A stretch of 17,168 nucleotides of DNA from Planctomycetota bacterium (GCA_016935955.1 JAFGPY010000322.1:1-17168), one strand, 5' to 3'; positions 1-7,236 are shown, counted from the stretch's first letter. The notes: a model not told the origin generated them from the letters alone. Translations and numbers: made by a program.

Positions 1-1431
1 CACGCAAAGAGTTGCGTCGTCCACAGTGCGGTTCAAACTCACCGCTTCGATGATCTCCCGCCTGCGGGCTTTGTTTGAACCGCGCCACTCTTCGGCGGCC
101 TTCTGGCTGAAGTCGAACGTCCTGAGCACACGCTCGGCCTCCGCCGGATCGAAGGTGCCTGCGGCCGCCGCCGACTCTCGGACTTCCGCTTCGAGGCACT
201 TGAGCTCCGCCGACTTCGTCTGGAACACCGCCTCGTCAATGATGCCGCTCAGGTAGCCGTTCAACAACCGGTCCTGCTGGCCCTTGAGATCGGCCCGCCG
301 CTTCTCGACGGCCTGCATCTGGCGGCGATGGTATTCGGTCACGTCGGCGAAGGCCTTGACGAGGGCCTCGCGGAACCAGTCGCGGAGTTCCTCCGTCGGC
401 AGCCGCAGCTTGTCGAGCTCGGCCAGCACGTCTTCTTCCAGCTTCTCGACCCGCCAGCGAACCGGTGGATGGTCCGGGCCGCGATGGTTGTTGGCACAGC
501 GATAGTACGTGTGCTCCCGCACGTTGCCTCCCCGAAGTCGCCGCCGGATGCGCTCACCCGTCAGGGACTGGCCGCAGTAGGCGCAGCGGAAGAGGCCGCC
601 CGCGTAGGAGTGGTTGGCCTGGCGATAGCGGCGGTTCTTGCCCGCGAGGATGGTCTGGCACTGCTCGAACGTCTCGCGGGAGACCAGGTGCTGGTGCTTG
701 CCGGGATAGCTCTTGCCGCGCCAGACGATCTCGCCGATGTAGAAGCGGTTGTTGAGAATGCGCGACAGGATCGAGCGATAGAACCGCGGCGTGGCCCGCT
801 GGTAGGTGTGGCCTTCGGCGGCTAACTGCGCAGCCAAGGCTTTGAAGGTCGTGTCCCCCTTGGCGTAAAGCTCGAAGATGCGGGCCACGGCCCGGGCCTG
901 AACGGGATCGGGCTGGATGGGCTGCTCACGGTCGCCGGTCACGTTGCGGTAGCCGAAGGGGGCGGCTGCTGGGAGCCAGCCTTGCCTCACCTTCTCGTCC
1001 ATGCCTTTGACGACCTCGCTCTGGAGGTTGTCGGAGTAGTATTGGGCGACGGCGGCCATGACGTTGAATGACAGTGCCCCCGCCGCACCTGGCCCGAACT
1101 GGTTGTCGACGAAGGCCAGCTTCACACCGCAGGCATCTTCGAGTTCCTGCAGCCGCACGGCGTCCCGCATGTTGCGGCAGACGCGATCCAGCTTGTGGCT
1201 GAGGATAGCCTTGATGCCCTCACGCCGGGCATTCCTGCGAACCCACTTGAGCATCTCGTTGAAGGCCTGCCGCTCGGCCCCGCGCTTGGCCGACTCGGCC
1301 ACGGCGAACTCGCGGACCACCTTCCAGCCCTCGCGGGTGGCCCGGTCGCGGGTGACCCGGAGCTGCGCGTCGATGCTGTAGCCTTCCCTCTGTTCCCGCG
1401 ACGAGACCCGTGCCCAGATGATCACGTTCAT
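1..1431 (-). CDS. Large serine recombinase (site-specific integrase), C-terminus cut by window edge
   Basis: This enzyme would integrate or excise element 1 by serine-mediated strand exchange. 477 codons are open to the window edge with no stop, so about 40 C-terminal residues are missing compared with the paralogue at 10758-12314. The N-terminal resolvase domain (about 1-145) starts MNVIIWARVSSREQ, with R8 and the presumed nucleophile S10. The recombinase domain covers about 155-265. A zinc ribbon follows, with C283, C286 and C312, then a coiled-coil-like, charged segment. By eye the first 64 residues are 75% identical to the second recombinase (48/64). The start ATG lies just behind a GGAG and at the expected end of the small upstream gene, which suggests translational coupling. 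The family is clear; target site and activity are not visible here. Confidence 0.93.
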   Translation of the reverse strand, partial: MNVIIWARVSSREQREGYSIDAQLRVTRDRATREGWKVVREFAVAESAKRGAERQAFNEMLKWVRRNARREGIKAILSHKLDRVCRNMRDAVRLQELEDACGVKLAFVDNQFGPGAAGALSFNVMAAVAQYYSDNLQSEVVKGMDEKVRQGWLPAAAPFGYRNVTGDREQPIQPDPVQARAVARIFELYAKGDTTFKALAAQLAAEGHTYQRATPRFYRSILSRILNNRFYIGEIVWRGKSYPGKHQHLVSRETFEQCQTILAGKNRRYRQANHSYAGGLFRCAYCGQSLTGERIRRRLRGGNVREHTYYRCANNHRGPDHPPVRWRVEKLEEDVLAELDKLRLPTEELRDWFREALVKAFADVTEYHRRQMQAVEKRRADLKGQQDRLLNGYLSGIIDEAVFQTKSAELKCLEAEVRESAAAAGTFDPAEAERVLRTFDFSQKAAEEWRGSNKARRREIIEAVSLNRTVDDATLCV

Positions 1432-1726
1432 GACTTGGCTTTCTCCACTGGGGCCCCAGAAGCACTTCCGCCAGCCGCTTGACGTTCACCAGAATCTCGA
1501 TGGCCTCGCTCTCGGAGATGTCCCGCCGGTATTCTTTCGACCAGACCTGGCGGGTTCTCTGGAGCAACTCCTCATCGATCCAAGCGACGTCGAGTGGCCT
1601 GTTCGGGACCGCCCCGAACTGGTGACATGGGGCCACCTTCTGCGGCCCGAGTCCAGTCAAATCCGGGGCGGTCTCCGCAGCGTCTTGATCGGCGTCATTC
1701 ACATTATGGGGGGCAAAGGCAACCAT
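1220..1726 (-). CDS. Recombinase-associated small protein, probably frameshifted near its 3' end
   Basis: I do not recognise a named family. Residues about 44-90 match the small protein encoded at 12311-12601: a W-I/S-x-E-L segment, then ISESEAIEILVNVKRLAEVLL against ISEDEAVEILMNVKRMGELLL. Both copies sit directly upstream of a serine recombinase. In this copy the open frame runs on for 70 codons over the recombinase gene in another frame. Adding one base in the GGGGCCCC tract at 1450-1457 would end the protein in LLGAPVEKAKS with a TGA overlapping the recombinase ATG, exactly the arrangement of the other copy. The real gene is therefore probably about 1428-1726, with an indel or a sequencing error. 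GGAGAG precedes the ATG at 1726. A role as partner or directionality factor of the recombinase is only inferred. Confidence 0.6.
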   Translation of the reverse strand: MVAFAPHNVNDADQDAAETAPDLTGLGPQKVAPCHQFGAVPNRPLDVAWIDEELLQRTRQVWSKEYRRDISESEAIEILVNVKRLAEVLLGPQWRKPSHERDHLGTGLVAGTEGRLQHRRAAPGHPRPGHPRGLEGGPRVRRGRVGQARGRAAGLQRDAQVGSQECPA

Positions 1727-1782
1727 GCGTGTCGCTCTCCATTCTCTTCAGACGTGGGCCAACGTGGTGCGACGTGGCGCGT

Positions 1783-1803
1783 CACTGGCGGAATCTGCCA
1801 GTG
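1783..1803. repeat. 21-bp palindrome, copy A
   Basis: Interrupted palindrome with arms CACTGGC and GCCAGTG around GGAATCT. It lies between the zinc-finger gene and the small recombinase-associated gene. It has the same length and a similar pattern (ACTG..CGGA.T....CAGT) to the palindromes at 3445-3465 and 4107-4127; 15 of 21 bases match the latter. It could be an operator, a dispersed palindromic repeat, or a weak transcription stop. Confidence 0.6.
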
Positions 1804-1826
1804 AGCCCACCGGGCAGTCGCCCATG

Positions 1827-2066
1827 TTATCGCAACGCGATAGTATGCCGGTGGCCGACGCTGATCGACCGGTCCGCTCCGCGCCGCTCCCGTAGTCGCC
1901 GGCGGTATGCCCGCTGGCGGCATGCGGCACGGCAATAGCGGGCCTCCGGCCGACCGGCATAGAACGCTCGGCCGCAGACAAGACACGTGCGACGGTAGCA
2001 GCCGCGACAATCGCCACAGCGTCGCCACGTGGCCGCCAGGATGGCCTCGCGCGTCAGAATGAACAT
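1827..2066 (-). CDS. Small zinc-finger protein
   Basis: A 79-residue basic protein. Residues about 15-45 hold paired cysteines: CGDCRGC, then CLVCGRAFYAGRPEARYC, then the C of CRQRAYRRR. This C-x2-C ... C-x3-C spacing with the RYC-x3-CRQRAYRR ending is a common treble-clef or zinc-ribbon pattern in small mobile-element proteins. It suggests nucleic-acid binding, but the exact family is not identified. The start at 2066 is chosen because GGAGGG lies 9 nt upstream; a longer reading frame reaches back to 2204 but has no such site and runs into the repeat block. It lies between the candidate origin and the recombinase module, all on the same strand, so it may belong to the replication or regulation functions of element 1. 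Confidence 0.65.
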   Translation of the reverse strand: MFILTREAILAATWRRCGDCRGCYRRTCLVCGRAFYAGRPEARYCRAACRQRAYRRRLRERRGADRSISVGHRHTIALR

Positions 2067-2199
2067 GGTGGCCACCCTCCGGCCGGTGGGCGTTACGGCA
2101 GAATCTACACCCTCTGCAACCAACTCTCTCATGGACTGCGACTGGTTCCCGTGGCCTCGGAAAGAGCCCCGTTTGGCGAAGGAACCGTGCCGCCAGAGC

Positions 2200-2413
2200 G
2201 TCACTTATCTAATGCACGCAATGTGTCACGTTTGCCCCGTCACGCTGTCACGTTCGCCGTCACGCATCGAGCGTGACGGTGCCATAAGTCCTTCTGCCGC
2301 AAGCCGTTGAGTTTGTCACGCATGTTCGTCACGCTGTCACATCACACATCCCGCCCCGTCACGTCACGTTTTGCCCCCCTAAGAGGGGGGCAAACGTGAC
2401 GGGTGAACGTGAC
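2200..2413. repeat. GTCACG repeat block, candidate replication origin or operator array of element 1
   Basis: A gene-free stretch (2067-2415) is dense in the hexamer GTCACG. Forward copies start at 2225, 2239, 2247, 2259, 2315, 2328, 2358 and 2363. Reverse copies (CGTGAC) start at 2272, 2395 and 2408. Near copies are at 2200 and 2336. The pair GTCACGCTGTCAC occurs twice (2239 and 2328). An exact inverted repeat, CCGTCACGC/GCGTGACGG, sits at 2257-2265/2271-2279. Short clustered repeats plus inverted repeats next to a RepA-type ATPase gene resemble iteron origins of plasmids and phages. Function is inferred, and an operator array for a regulator encoded on the element is the main alternative. 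Confidence 0.55.
2363..2400. repeat. Long G6/C6 hairpin at the end of the repA-like gene
   Basis: Left arm GTCACGTTTTGCCCCCCT (2363-2380), loop AAG, right arm AGGGGGGCAAACGTGAC (2384-2400). All 17 bases of the right arm pair, and one extra T bulges from the left arm. It lies 15 bp past the stop of the repA-like gene. There is no T tract on either strand, so it is not a typical intrinsic terminator. Both arms carry the GTCACG hexamer of the surrounding repeat block. A replication-origin cruciform or single-strand initiation hairpin, or a dimeric protein site, would fit. Confidence 0.6.
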
Positions 2414-2415
2414 GG

Positions 2416-4053
2416 TCAGGGGGTTGGAAGGCTTATTATCTCCCCGCTGACGATCACCTCGCCCTGCCTGGCCAGAGATTGGAGTACGCGGTGTTGGTTC
2501 TGACGAACCATCCCCGCCGCCTCGCACTTCTCTCGCCAGGTGTCGATGGCCGCGGCTCCATCGTCGCTGCCCGCGACGAGTTGCCGCGCGACGGCCAGGC
2601 CGACCTCCTGCCACTTGCCGCGCGCGCCGGGCTTGGCGGCCACGACCTTCGAGACGATCGCGCCGGTGTCGGCGTCGAGCACTTCGATGGCGGCCGAAGT
2701 GACCGGGTTGCCGTACTCGTCCACGAGGCCGGGCAGTTCCACCGTGGCCAGCTTCATGGCCAGTGGGGGTGGCATCTCGGCCTCCTTCATCTTCGTGGCC
2801 GTCAAAAGCAACCCGCCGTTGTTGCTGAGGCGGTACTCGGCGTCGAGGGCGGCCTTGAGGGCGATGGCCCCGCGGGCGCGGGTCTTGTCGGCGTGGCCGG
2901 TGTGGTGCACCACGAGCACGGTGCAACCCCATCGCTGCCGGATGGCGTCGCAGGCCGAGACGAAGCGCGACATGTCCTGGGTGCTGTTCTCATCGCCGCC
3001 GCCGAAGCAGCGGGCCAATGTGTCGATCACCACCAGCACAGGCTCCTTGGCCAGCGATGCCGCCTCGACGGACTGCACCAGCTCGAGCAGTTGGGCGGCG
3101 TCAGGCAGGGCCAGCGCGGGGGCGATGAAGAGCGGGACGCCGTCCATGCTCACGCCGTTGAACTCCTGCCAGGCCCGCACCCGCCGCCCGAAGCCCTGGC
3201 GGCCTTCCCCGGCGACATAGACCACCGGGCCGGCACGAACGCTGTGGCCGCGCCACGGCGTACCCGTGGCCACCCGGCAGGCCCAGTCGATGCCCAGGAA
3301 ACTCTTGCCGCCGGCGGGATCGCCGAAGAGGAGAGCCAGGGTGTCGCGCTCCAGCACGCCGCGGAGCAGCCAGTCGGGCGGGCGCATCTCGATCATGTCG
3401 GCGCGGACGACGCGCAGACGGGGCGACGATGCGTCCGGCGGGCATACTGCGGAATTTCCGCAGTACGGCTCGGCTCCGGTCCCGCTCGGAGGTTCATCAA
3501 GGGGCACCCTCTCTGCCGCCTCGGCCAGGTAGGGCTCGGTCTCCTCGATCTCGATGGGCTTGGGCGGCGGCTTGATCCTGTCCGGGTGGATCGGGCCAGC
3601 GGCCCACTGCTCGATGGCCGTGAGCCAGGCGGGCAGGATGAGCCGCTCGTACATCCTCGAACTGGCCGTCTCGTCCCACGACTGGAGCACGTAGGCCATG
3701 GCGTGATGACGGCCCCGCAGCCGCGCCGCGAGCACCTCATGGCCCGGGCGGAAGCCCCGGTGGTGCGTCTTGGGTCCCTCGCCGCCGGGGGCATAGACGC
3801 TGTAGCGCTCGCGCAGCCGCTGGCGCAGTTTCCACGCAGCTTCGGCCTCTTCCTCCTGGAGGCGAATCTGATCATCGTGGCCCGGCCAATCCCGCACCAC
3901 GCGCCGGGCCTCTTCAACGAAGCCCCTGCGGTAGGCCTGCTCCTTCGCGGGCGTGGCATTGGGCCAGCCCGGCCCGTCATCGTAGTCGCGGAGGAGCGCC
4001 GGCTCGGCGGCCGGGGCAACGGCTTCCGTGATGCCACTGGGGAGGGCAACCAT
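2416..4053 (-). CDS. RepA-like AAA ATPase (hexameric replicative helicase family)
   Basis: 545 residues. The C-terminal half matches RepA/AAA_25-type RecA-fold ATPases: Walker A GDPAGGKS at 244-251, a conserved VVYVAGEG strand at 277-284, Walker B VLVVID at 339-344 and the VVHHTGH motif at 381-387. The N-terminal 190 residues are charged, helical and unrecognised. A Pro/Gly/Ser-rich linker (about 185-212) joins the halves. In phages and plasmids such proteins unwind or load at the origin, and the repeat block just downstream fits that role. The ATG at 4053 is preferred because GGAG lies 8 nt upstream; reading further back overlaps the capsid gene in another frame. It is separated from the capsid gene by 146 bp, so it may have its own promoter. 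Seven linker codons are an exact palindrome. Confidence 0.88.
   Translation of the reverse strand: MVALPSGITEAVAPAAEPALLRDYDDGPGWPNATPAKEQAYRRGFVEEARRVVRDWPGHDDQIRLQEEEAEAAWKLRQRLRERYSVYAPGGEGPKTHHRGFRPGHEVLAARLRGRHHAMAYVLQSWDETASSRMYERLILPAWLTAIEQWAAGPIHPDRIKPPPKPIEIEETEPYLAEAAERVPLDEPPSGTGAEPYCGNSAVCPPDASSPRLRVVRADMIEMRPPDWLLRGVLERDTLALLFGDPAGGKSFLGIDWACRVATGTPWRGHSVRAGPVVYVAGEGRQGFGRRVRAWQEFNGVSMDGVPLFIAPALALPDAAQLLELVQSVEAASLAKEPVLVVIDTLARCFGGGDENSTQDMSRFVSACDAIRQRWGCTVLVVHHTGHADKTRARGAIALKAALDAEYRLSNNGGLLLTATKMKEAEMPPPLAMKLATVELPGLVDEYGNPVTSAAIEVLDADTGAIVSKVVAAKPGARGKWQEVGLAVARQLVAGSDDGAAAIDTWREKCEAAGMVRQNQHRVLQSLARQGEVIVSGEIISLPTP
3445..3465. repeat. 21-bp perfect palindrome inside the repA-like gene, copy B
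   Basis: Arms TACTGCGGAA and TTCCGCAGTA around a single central T, ten perfect pairs. It occupies exactly seven codons of the linker in the RepA-like protein (residues 197-203, YCGNSAV). It is related to the palindromes at 1783-1803 and 4107-4127. Its placement in a low-complexity linker is what an inserted mobile palindrome would look like. Confidence 0.7.
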
Positions 4054-4106
4054 GTGACTCTCCAAAGCATGAAGCGGTTGAGTGGAAAGAAGGGGAGGCG
4101 GAGCCA

Positions 4107-4127
4107 TACTGCCGGATTCCGACAGTA
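4107..4127. repeat. 21-bp palindrome upstream of the repA-like gene, copy C
   Basis: Arms TACTGCCGG and CCGACAGTA around ATT, with one mismatched pair. It lies in the 146-bp gap between the capsid stop and the repA-like start, 54 bp upstream of the repA-like ATG, where an operator could act. 16 of 21 bases match copy B at 3445-3465. Confidence 0.65.
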
Positions 4128-4199
4128 TGACTCGCCTCGGATAAAGGAGCGGAGGGACGCGGGGCCCGTCAAACCCGCGCGCCCCTCCCGTGGAAGAGC

Positions 4200-6089
4200 C
4201 TATGCCTGGCCCTTGCTCATCACCGCCGCCCGCGGATCGCAGAGGGCCGCACCGTAGTCGAAAAACACCCGCCACGACACCGCGAGGCGCTCCACCGTCT
4301 GCTCCAGGCCGAAGAACTCGGTCGTCGGCGTCTGGATGCCGTTGAGGAAGGCCACCACCAGCGCGGCGAAGGCCGGGTTGGTGAACAAGAACCACTCCTT
4401 GCCGCTGGCCGCCGCGCCGAACTTGGCGGTGTTCGACAAGCGCGGCTCGATCTCCAGTGTCACCGCCTGCCGCAGCGAGTTGCCGGTGGGCTGCCCGACG
4501 GTCTGCTGGATGTACTCGCTCTGCAAGAGCGCCCGGGCCGTCGATTCCAGGCCCGGCCCCACCAGCAGCACTGCCGGCCGCAGGTCGAGGTCGTTGTGCT
4601 CGTCGTCGCGCTGCGAGCGCATGAGCAGAATCGCCGCCGCCAGGGCGTCGAACCCGAGAGCGCTGTCGGCCCCGTCCTGGTAGTTGCCGTTGCCCTCGCT
4701 GAAGAAGCCCGAGGCGTTCGCCAGCAGGACGGCGTAGACCAGGTCGTTCAGGCTCCGCATCGCGGCCCGCCCGTGGGCCGAAGCGGCGTCCTGGAAGAGG
4801 CCCATATCATCATTGATGATGTCCCGGCGGTCCACCGAGAGCAGTTTCCCATAAGTATCCACGCTGAACGTCGTCGTGGACTCGGCCACCGAGCCATGCT
4901 TCAACTCGCCGCCTGGGGCCACCGGCTGGAGCGCCCCGGTGAAGCTGGGCCGGATCGCCGTGTTGGTCTTGAAGTCCGAGACGCTACGCACCGCGCAGAA
5001 CGAACGCCACGTCGCGGGCGTCTCGTTGTAGCTGTCCAGCAGCAGCTTGTTGGCCACGGCACCCAAGGCCGTCGGCAGCGACATCGTCGAGAGGGCCGCC
5101 CGCACCATGTCCAGCCGCCCGTGCGGCACGTCGCGGTGCTCCGACAAGAGCGCCGCCCGGCAGATGTCCATCAGGTGCGCCGCCCCGAGCCGCTCGCCCG
5201 CCTCCATCGCCGGGGCGCCGAGCACCTTCTCGCCGAGGCCGCCCTTGCCCATCCTCATCAAAATGGCCGCCTCCAGCGAGGCCGAGGTCGGCACGTGCTG
5301 ATCGGGGATGTAGGCCGCAGGCACCTTCGGCCGGGAGGCCCGTAGCACCTCCAGCTCCACCCGGTTGGTGTCCCACTGCTCGGCCACCGCCCGCTCCTCG
5401 ATCTCGGGGAACCGGCCCGCACAGATTTTCCGGATGGCCTCCACCCGCCCGGCCTCCAGGGTTGCCGTCTCGGTCTCCCGCGTCTGCTGCTCCACAACGT
5501 CCTGCTCCACCGTCGCCGTCGTCACCATTACTCCCTCCGTTCTCTTCTGTGCCGCAATCGACACGCTGGTGCCGCCATCGCAGCCCAGTGCCACAATCGA
5601 GACCTCACGCAACCGCCCGCGGGACACCAGCGTGAAGCCGTTCGCCAGCGCCCGGATCGTCCTGCCGTTGACAGCCACCACCTCGCCCGCCGCCACCCGC
5701 CGCCGCTCGTGGACTTCAAGGCCGACGCTGGCCTCCCACGCGAAGCCGTTGCGGGCCGACTCCACGATCTCCCTGGCCGCCGCCGTCGTGGCCGAGATGG
5801 TGCCCGCCACGGTCAGCCTGCCGCCTGCCACCTCGGCCCGCCCGTGCCCCACCACACCCCGGCGGGTGCTGTCGTGGTCACTCAGAAGTGCCACGCTCCC
5901 GGTGACATCTAGGCCCGCCAGGTCGATCACGATGTCGCCCCAGCCTGGCACGGTCATCACCCCGCCGCCGTAGGCGACGATCTGCACCGCCGGGAGCTTG
6001 TCCTTGCTCCCGGCGGCGCTGAGGGCGACGTCGGCCACCAGGTTCAGCGTCTCCGGCGGGGCCGCCACTGCCGTCGTCTCGATGGTCAT
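4200..6089 (-). CDS. Prohead protease/major capsid protein fusion
   Basis: 629 residues. The N-terminal part (about 1-185) looks like a phage prohead protease: SDHDS with H72, then GHGRAEVAGGRLTVAGTI and FAWEASVGLEV with S121 as candidate nucleophile. Residues about 188-270 are charged and could be scaffold. Residues about 270-629 resemble a Mu gpT or HK97-fold major capsid protein, for example YNETPATWRSFCAVRSVSDF and EWFLFTNPAFAALVVAFLNG. In phages the protease processes the scaffold during head maturation, and fused versions are known. AGGAGG sits 7 nt before the ATG, which overlaps the previous stop as ATGA. A second strong ribosome site at 5526-5538 could start a shorter product at residue 188. 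No portal, terminase or tail gene is next to it. An encapsulin is unlikely because of the protease. Confidence 0.85.
   Translation of the reverse strand: MTIETTAVAAPPETLNLVADVALSAAGSKDKLPAVQIVAYGGGVMTVPGWGDIVIDLAGLDVTGSVALLSDHDSTRRGVVGHGRAEVAGGRLTVAGTISATTAAAREIVESARNGFAWEASVGLEVHERRRVAAGEVVAVNGRTIRALANGFTLVSRGRLREVSIVALGCDGGTSVSIAAQKRTEGVMVTTATVEQDVVEQQTRETETATLEAGRVEAIRKICAGRFPEIEERAVAEQWDTNRVELEVLRASRPKVPAAYIPDQHVPTSASLEAAILMRMGKGGLGEKVLGAPAMEAGERLGAAHLMDICRAALLSEHRDVPHGRLDMVRAALSTMSLPTALGAVANKLLLDSYNETPATWRSFCAVRSVSDFKTNTAIRPSFTGALQPVAPGGELKHGSVAESTTTFSVDTYGKLLSVDRRDIINDDMGLFQDAASAHGRAAMRSLNDLVYAVLLANASGFFSEGNGNYQDGADSALGFDALAAAILLMRSQRDDEHNDLDLRPAVLLVGPGLESTARALLQSEYIQQTVGQPTGNSLRQAVTLEIEPRLSNTAKFGAAASGKEWFLFTNPAFAALVVAFLNGIQTPTTEFFGLEQTVERLAVSWRVFFDYGAALCDPRAAVMSKGQA
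5526..5538 (-). promoter_or_regulatory. Internal ribosome binding site and start inside the protease-capsid gene
   Basis: Reading the minus strand, GGAGGGAGTA immediately precedes an in-frame ATG at codon 188. This is at least as good as the site of the full gene. It falls at the join between the protease domain and the scaffold/capsid part, so a separate 442-residue scaffold-capsid polypeptide could be made from the same frame. Lambda genes C and Nu3 use the same nested-start logic. Use of this site is inferred. Confidence 0.5.
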
Positions 6090-6646
6090 TCCGACGCCTC
6101 CTGCGGCCCGAGCTTCGTGCCCATGGGGAAGAACCGGATGCGGGCGTAGTCCGCGCACTCCGGTGACGGCTCAATCACCGTCACCAGGCCCGGCACGTCG
6201 AAGCTCAGGGCGAAGCCCAGCCCGTACTTCACGCAGGCCACCCGGTGGGCCTTCACCGCCTGGCCGAACCGCAGGTTTGAAACCCAACAGAAATGCGTCC
6301 AACTGTCCCAGTGCTCGTTCTCGTAGAGCCACTCGGCCGCCGCGTCGATGTCGCCGCGATCCCAGAGGTGAATTCCCTTCGAGCCGGCCATCAGCTTCGG
6401 GCTGACGATGCCCTCTTCCACCAGCTTCACCAGCAGTTCGCCGTCGCACGTCAGGCCCCGCAGCTTCAGTTCCGCCACCGCGCCCGCGGTGTGCTTAGGA
6501 TACACCAGCGAGCACGACGCCAGGGCGTCGCCGCCGGTGGGCACGTCGATGTTCGGAATGACCCCCATCAGTTCCTCGAAGTCCTCCCGAAGGAAGTAGT
6601 GCCCCCGCGCCTTCCGTTCCGCCACCTTGTTCCCGTTCTCCGTCAT
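6086..6646 (-). CDS. Unknown protein with winged-helix/MerR-like middle segment
   Basis: 186 residues, family not recognised. Residues about 57-107 (AELKLRGLTCDGELLVKLVEEGIVSP, then IHLWDRGDIDAAAEWLYEN) have the layout of an excisionase or MerR-type winged helix: a short helix, a variable wing with a basic residue, then an aspartate-led helix. The rest is mixed alpha/beta with several Cys and Trp. The start ATG overlaps the stop of the sigma-like gene (TAATG) with AAGGAG 9 nt upstream, and its own stop overlaps the capsid start (ATGA). All three are therefore very probably co-translated. A regulator or a small virion/assembly protein would both fit. The DNA-binding reading rests on pattern only. 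Confidence 0.7.
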   Translation of the reverse strand: MTENGNKVAERKARGHYFLREDFEELMGVIPNIDVPTGGDALASCSLVYPKHTAGAVAELKLRGLTCDGELLVKLVEEGIVSPKLMAGSKGIHLWDRGDIDAAAEWLYENEHWDSWTHFCWVSNLRFGQAVKAHRVACVKYGLGFALSFDVPGLVTVIEPSPECADYARIRFFPMGTKLGPQEASE

Positions 6647-7206
6647 TACTGCAGCTCCTTTCGCATGCCCCTGAGTTTCCGCTGAACCGTCGATCGGCTC
6701 AGGCCCGTTGTCTCCACTGTCTCCTCGGCCGTCATCTCCGCCGCCCGGCACTCCGCAATCTTCCGCTCGTCCTCCGGCAGCCCCTCCAGGTACTCCCGCA
6801 CCACCATGTTCTCCAGCGGACTCGTTCGTACCTCCGGCCCCACGCTGATCCGCCGGTAGCCCGGCTCGGCCCACTCGGCGTCGTACCGCTCGTGCGAGTC
6901 GGCCGTGCTGCTCTGGCCCGTCGGCCCCGCGGGTGGCCCCGTGTCGCTCAACGTCTGCCAGCGGCCGAGCTCCCGCACCAGCTTGTTGAGCTCGTTCTTC
7001 GCCCGGCTGCCCATCCGGGCGTGAGCCAGGCCCTCGTCGCCCGTGTCCTTCCACACCTGCCAGCCCGCCAGGAGCAGCGACTGGGCAATGTCGTCCCGCC
7101 GGAAATCGTCCTTCCCCTTGTCCACCTTCAAGAGCACCTTCCGCGCCACCGCCTTGGCGTACTTCTCCAGCCTTTCGACAACCTGCGCCTCCGTCTCTTC
7201 CACCAT
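6646..7206 (-). CDS. Sigma-70-family-like protein, first gene of the capsid operon
   Basis: 186 residues. The C-terminus (about 128-186) looks like sigma region 4: SPLENMVVREYLEGLPEDERKIAECRAAE followed by a helix-turn-helix, MTAEETVETTGLSRSTVQRKLRGMRKEL. The N-terminal part (about 15-80) resembles region 2 only loosely. Such proteins on mobile elements usually steer host RNA polymerase to the element's own promoters or act as HTH regulators. The start at 7206 is chosen over an upstream ATG at 7254 because AAGGAG lies 9 nt before it. It leads a tightly coupled operon (HTH-like protein, capsid). The other element has a similar small sigma-like gene (12598-13098) heading its recombinase operon, but the two proteins are not close in sequence. 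Confidence 0.72.
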   Translation of the reverse strand: MVEETEAQVVERLEKYAKAVARKVLLKVDKGKDDFRRDDIAQSLLLAGWQVWKDTGDEGLAHARMGSRAKNELNKLVRELGRWQTLSDTGPPAGPTGQSSTADSHERYDAEWAEPGYRRISVGPEVRTSPLENMVVREYLEGLPEDERKIAECRAAEMTAEETVETTGLSRSTVQRKLRGMRKELQ

Positions 7207-7236
7207 GCACACCCTCTCCTTTCCCACGAGGTGATT

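Noticed and set aside
2363..2400. Rho-independent terminator of the repA-like gene
   Set aside because: No T run follows the stem on either strand, and the arms carry the same hexamer as the repeat block, which favours a protein-binding or origin role.
2200..2413. CRISPR array
   Set aside because: The repeat unit is only 6 bp, occurs in both orientations and spacing is irregular; no Cas gene is present.
2479..4257. Long plus-strand frame (592 codons) opposite the repA-like gene
   Set aside because: It has no recognisable motif or ribosome site, and it mirrors a clear ATPase gene with Walker motifs; GC-rich DNA produces such shadows.
4200..6089. Encapsulin rather than phage capsid
   Set aside because: Encapsulins lack a fused prohead-protease domain and a long scaffold-like segment, and no cargo enzyme gene is adjacent.
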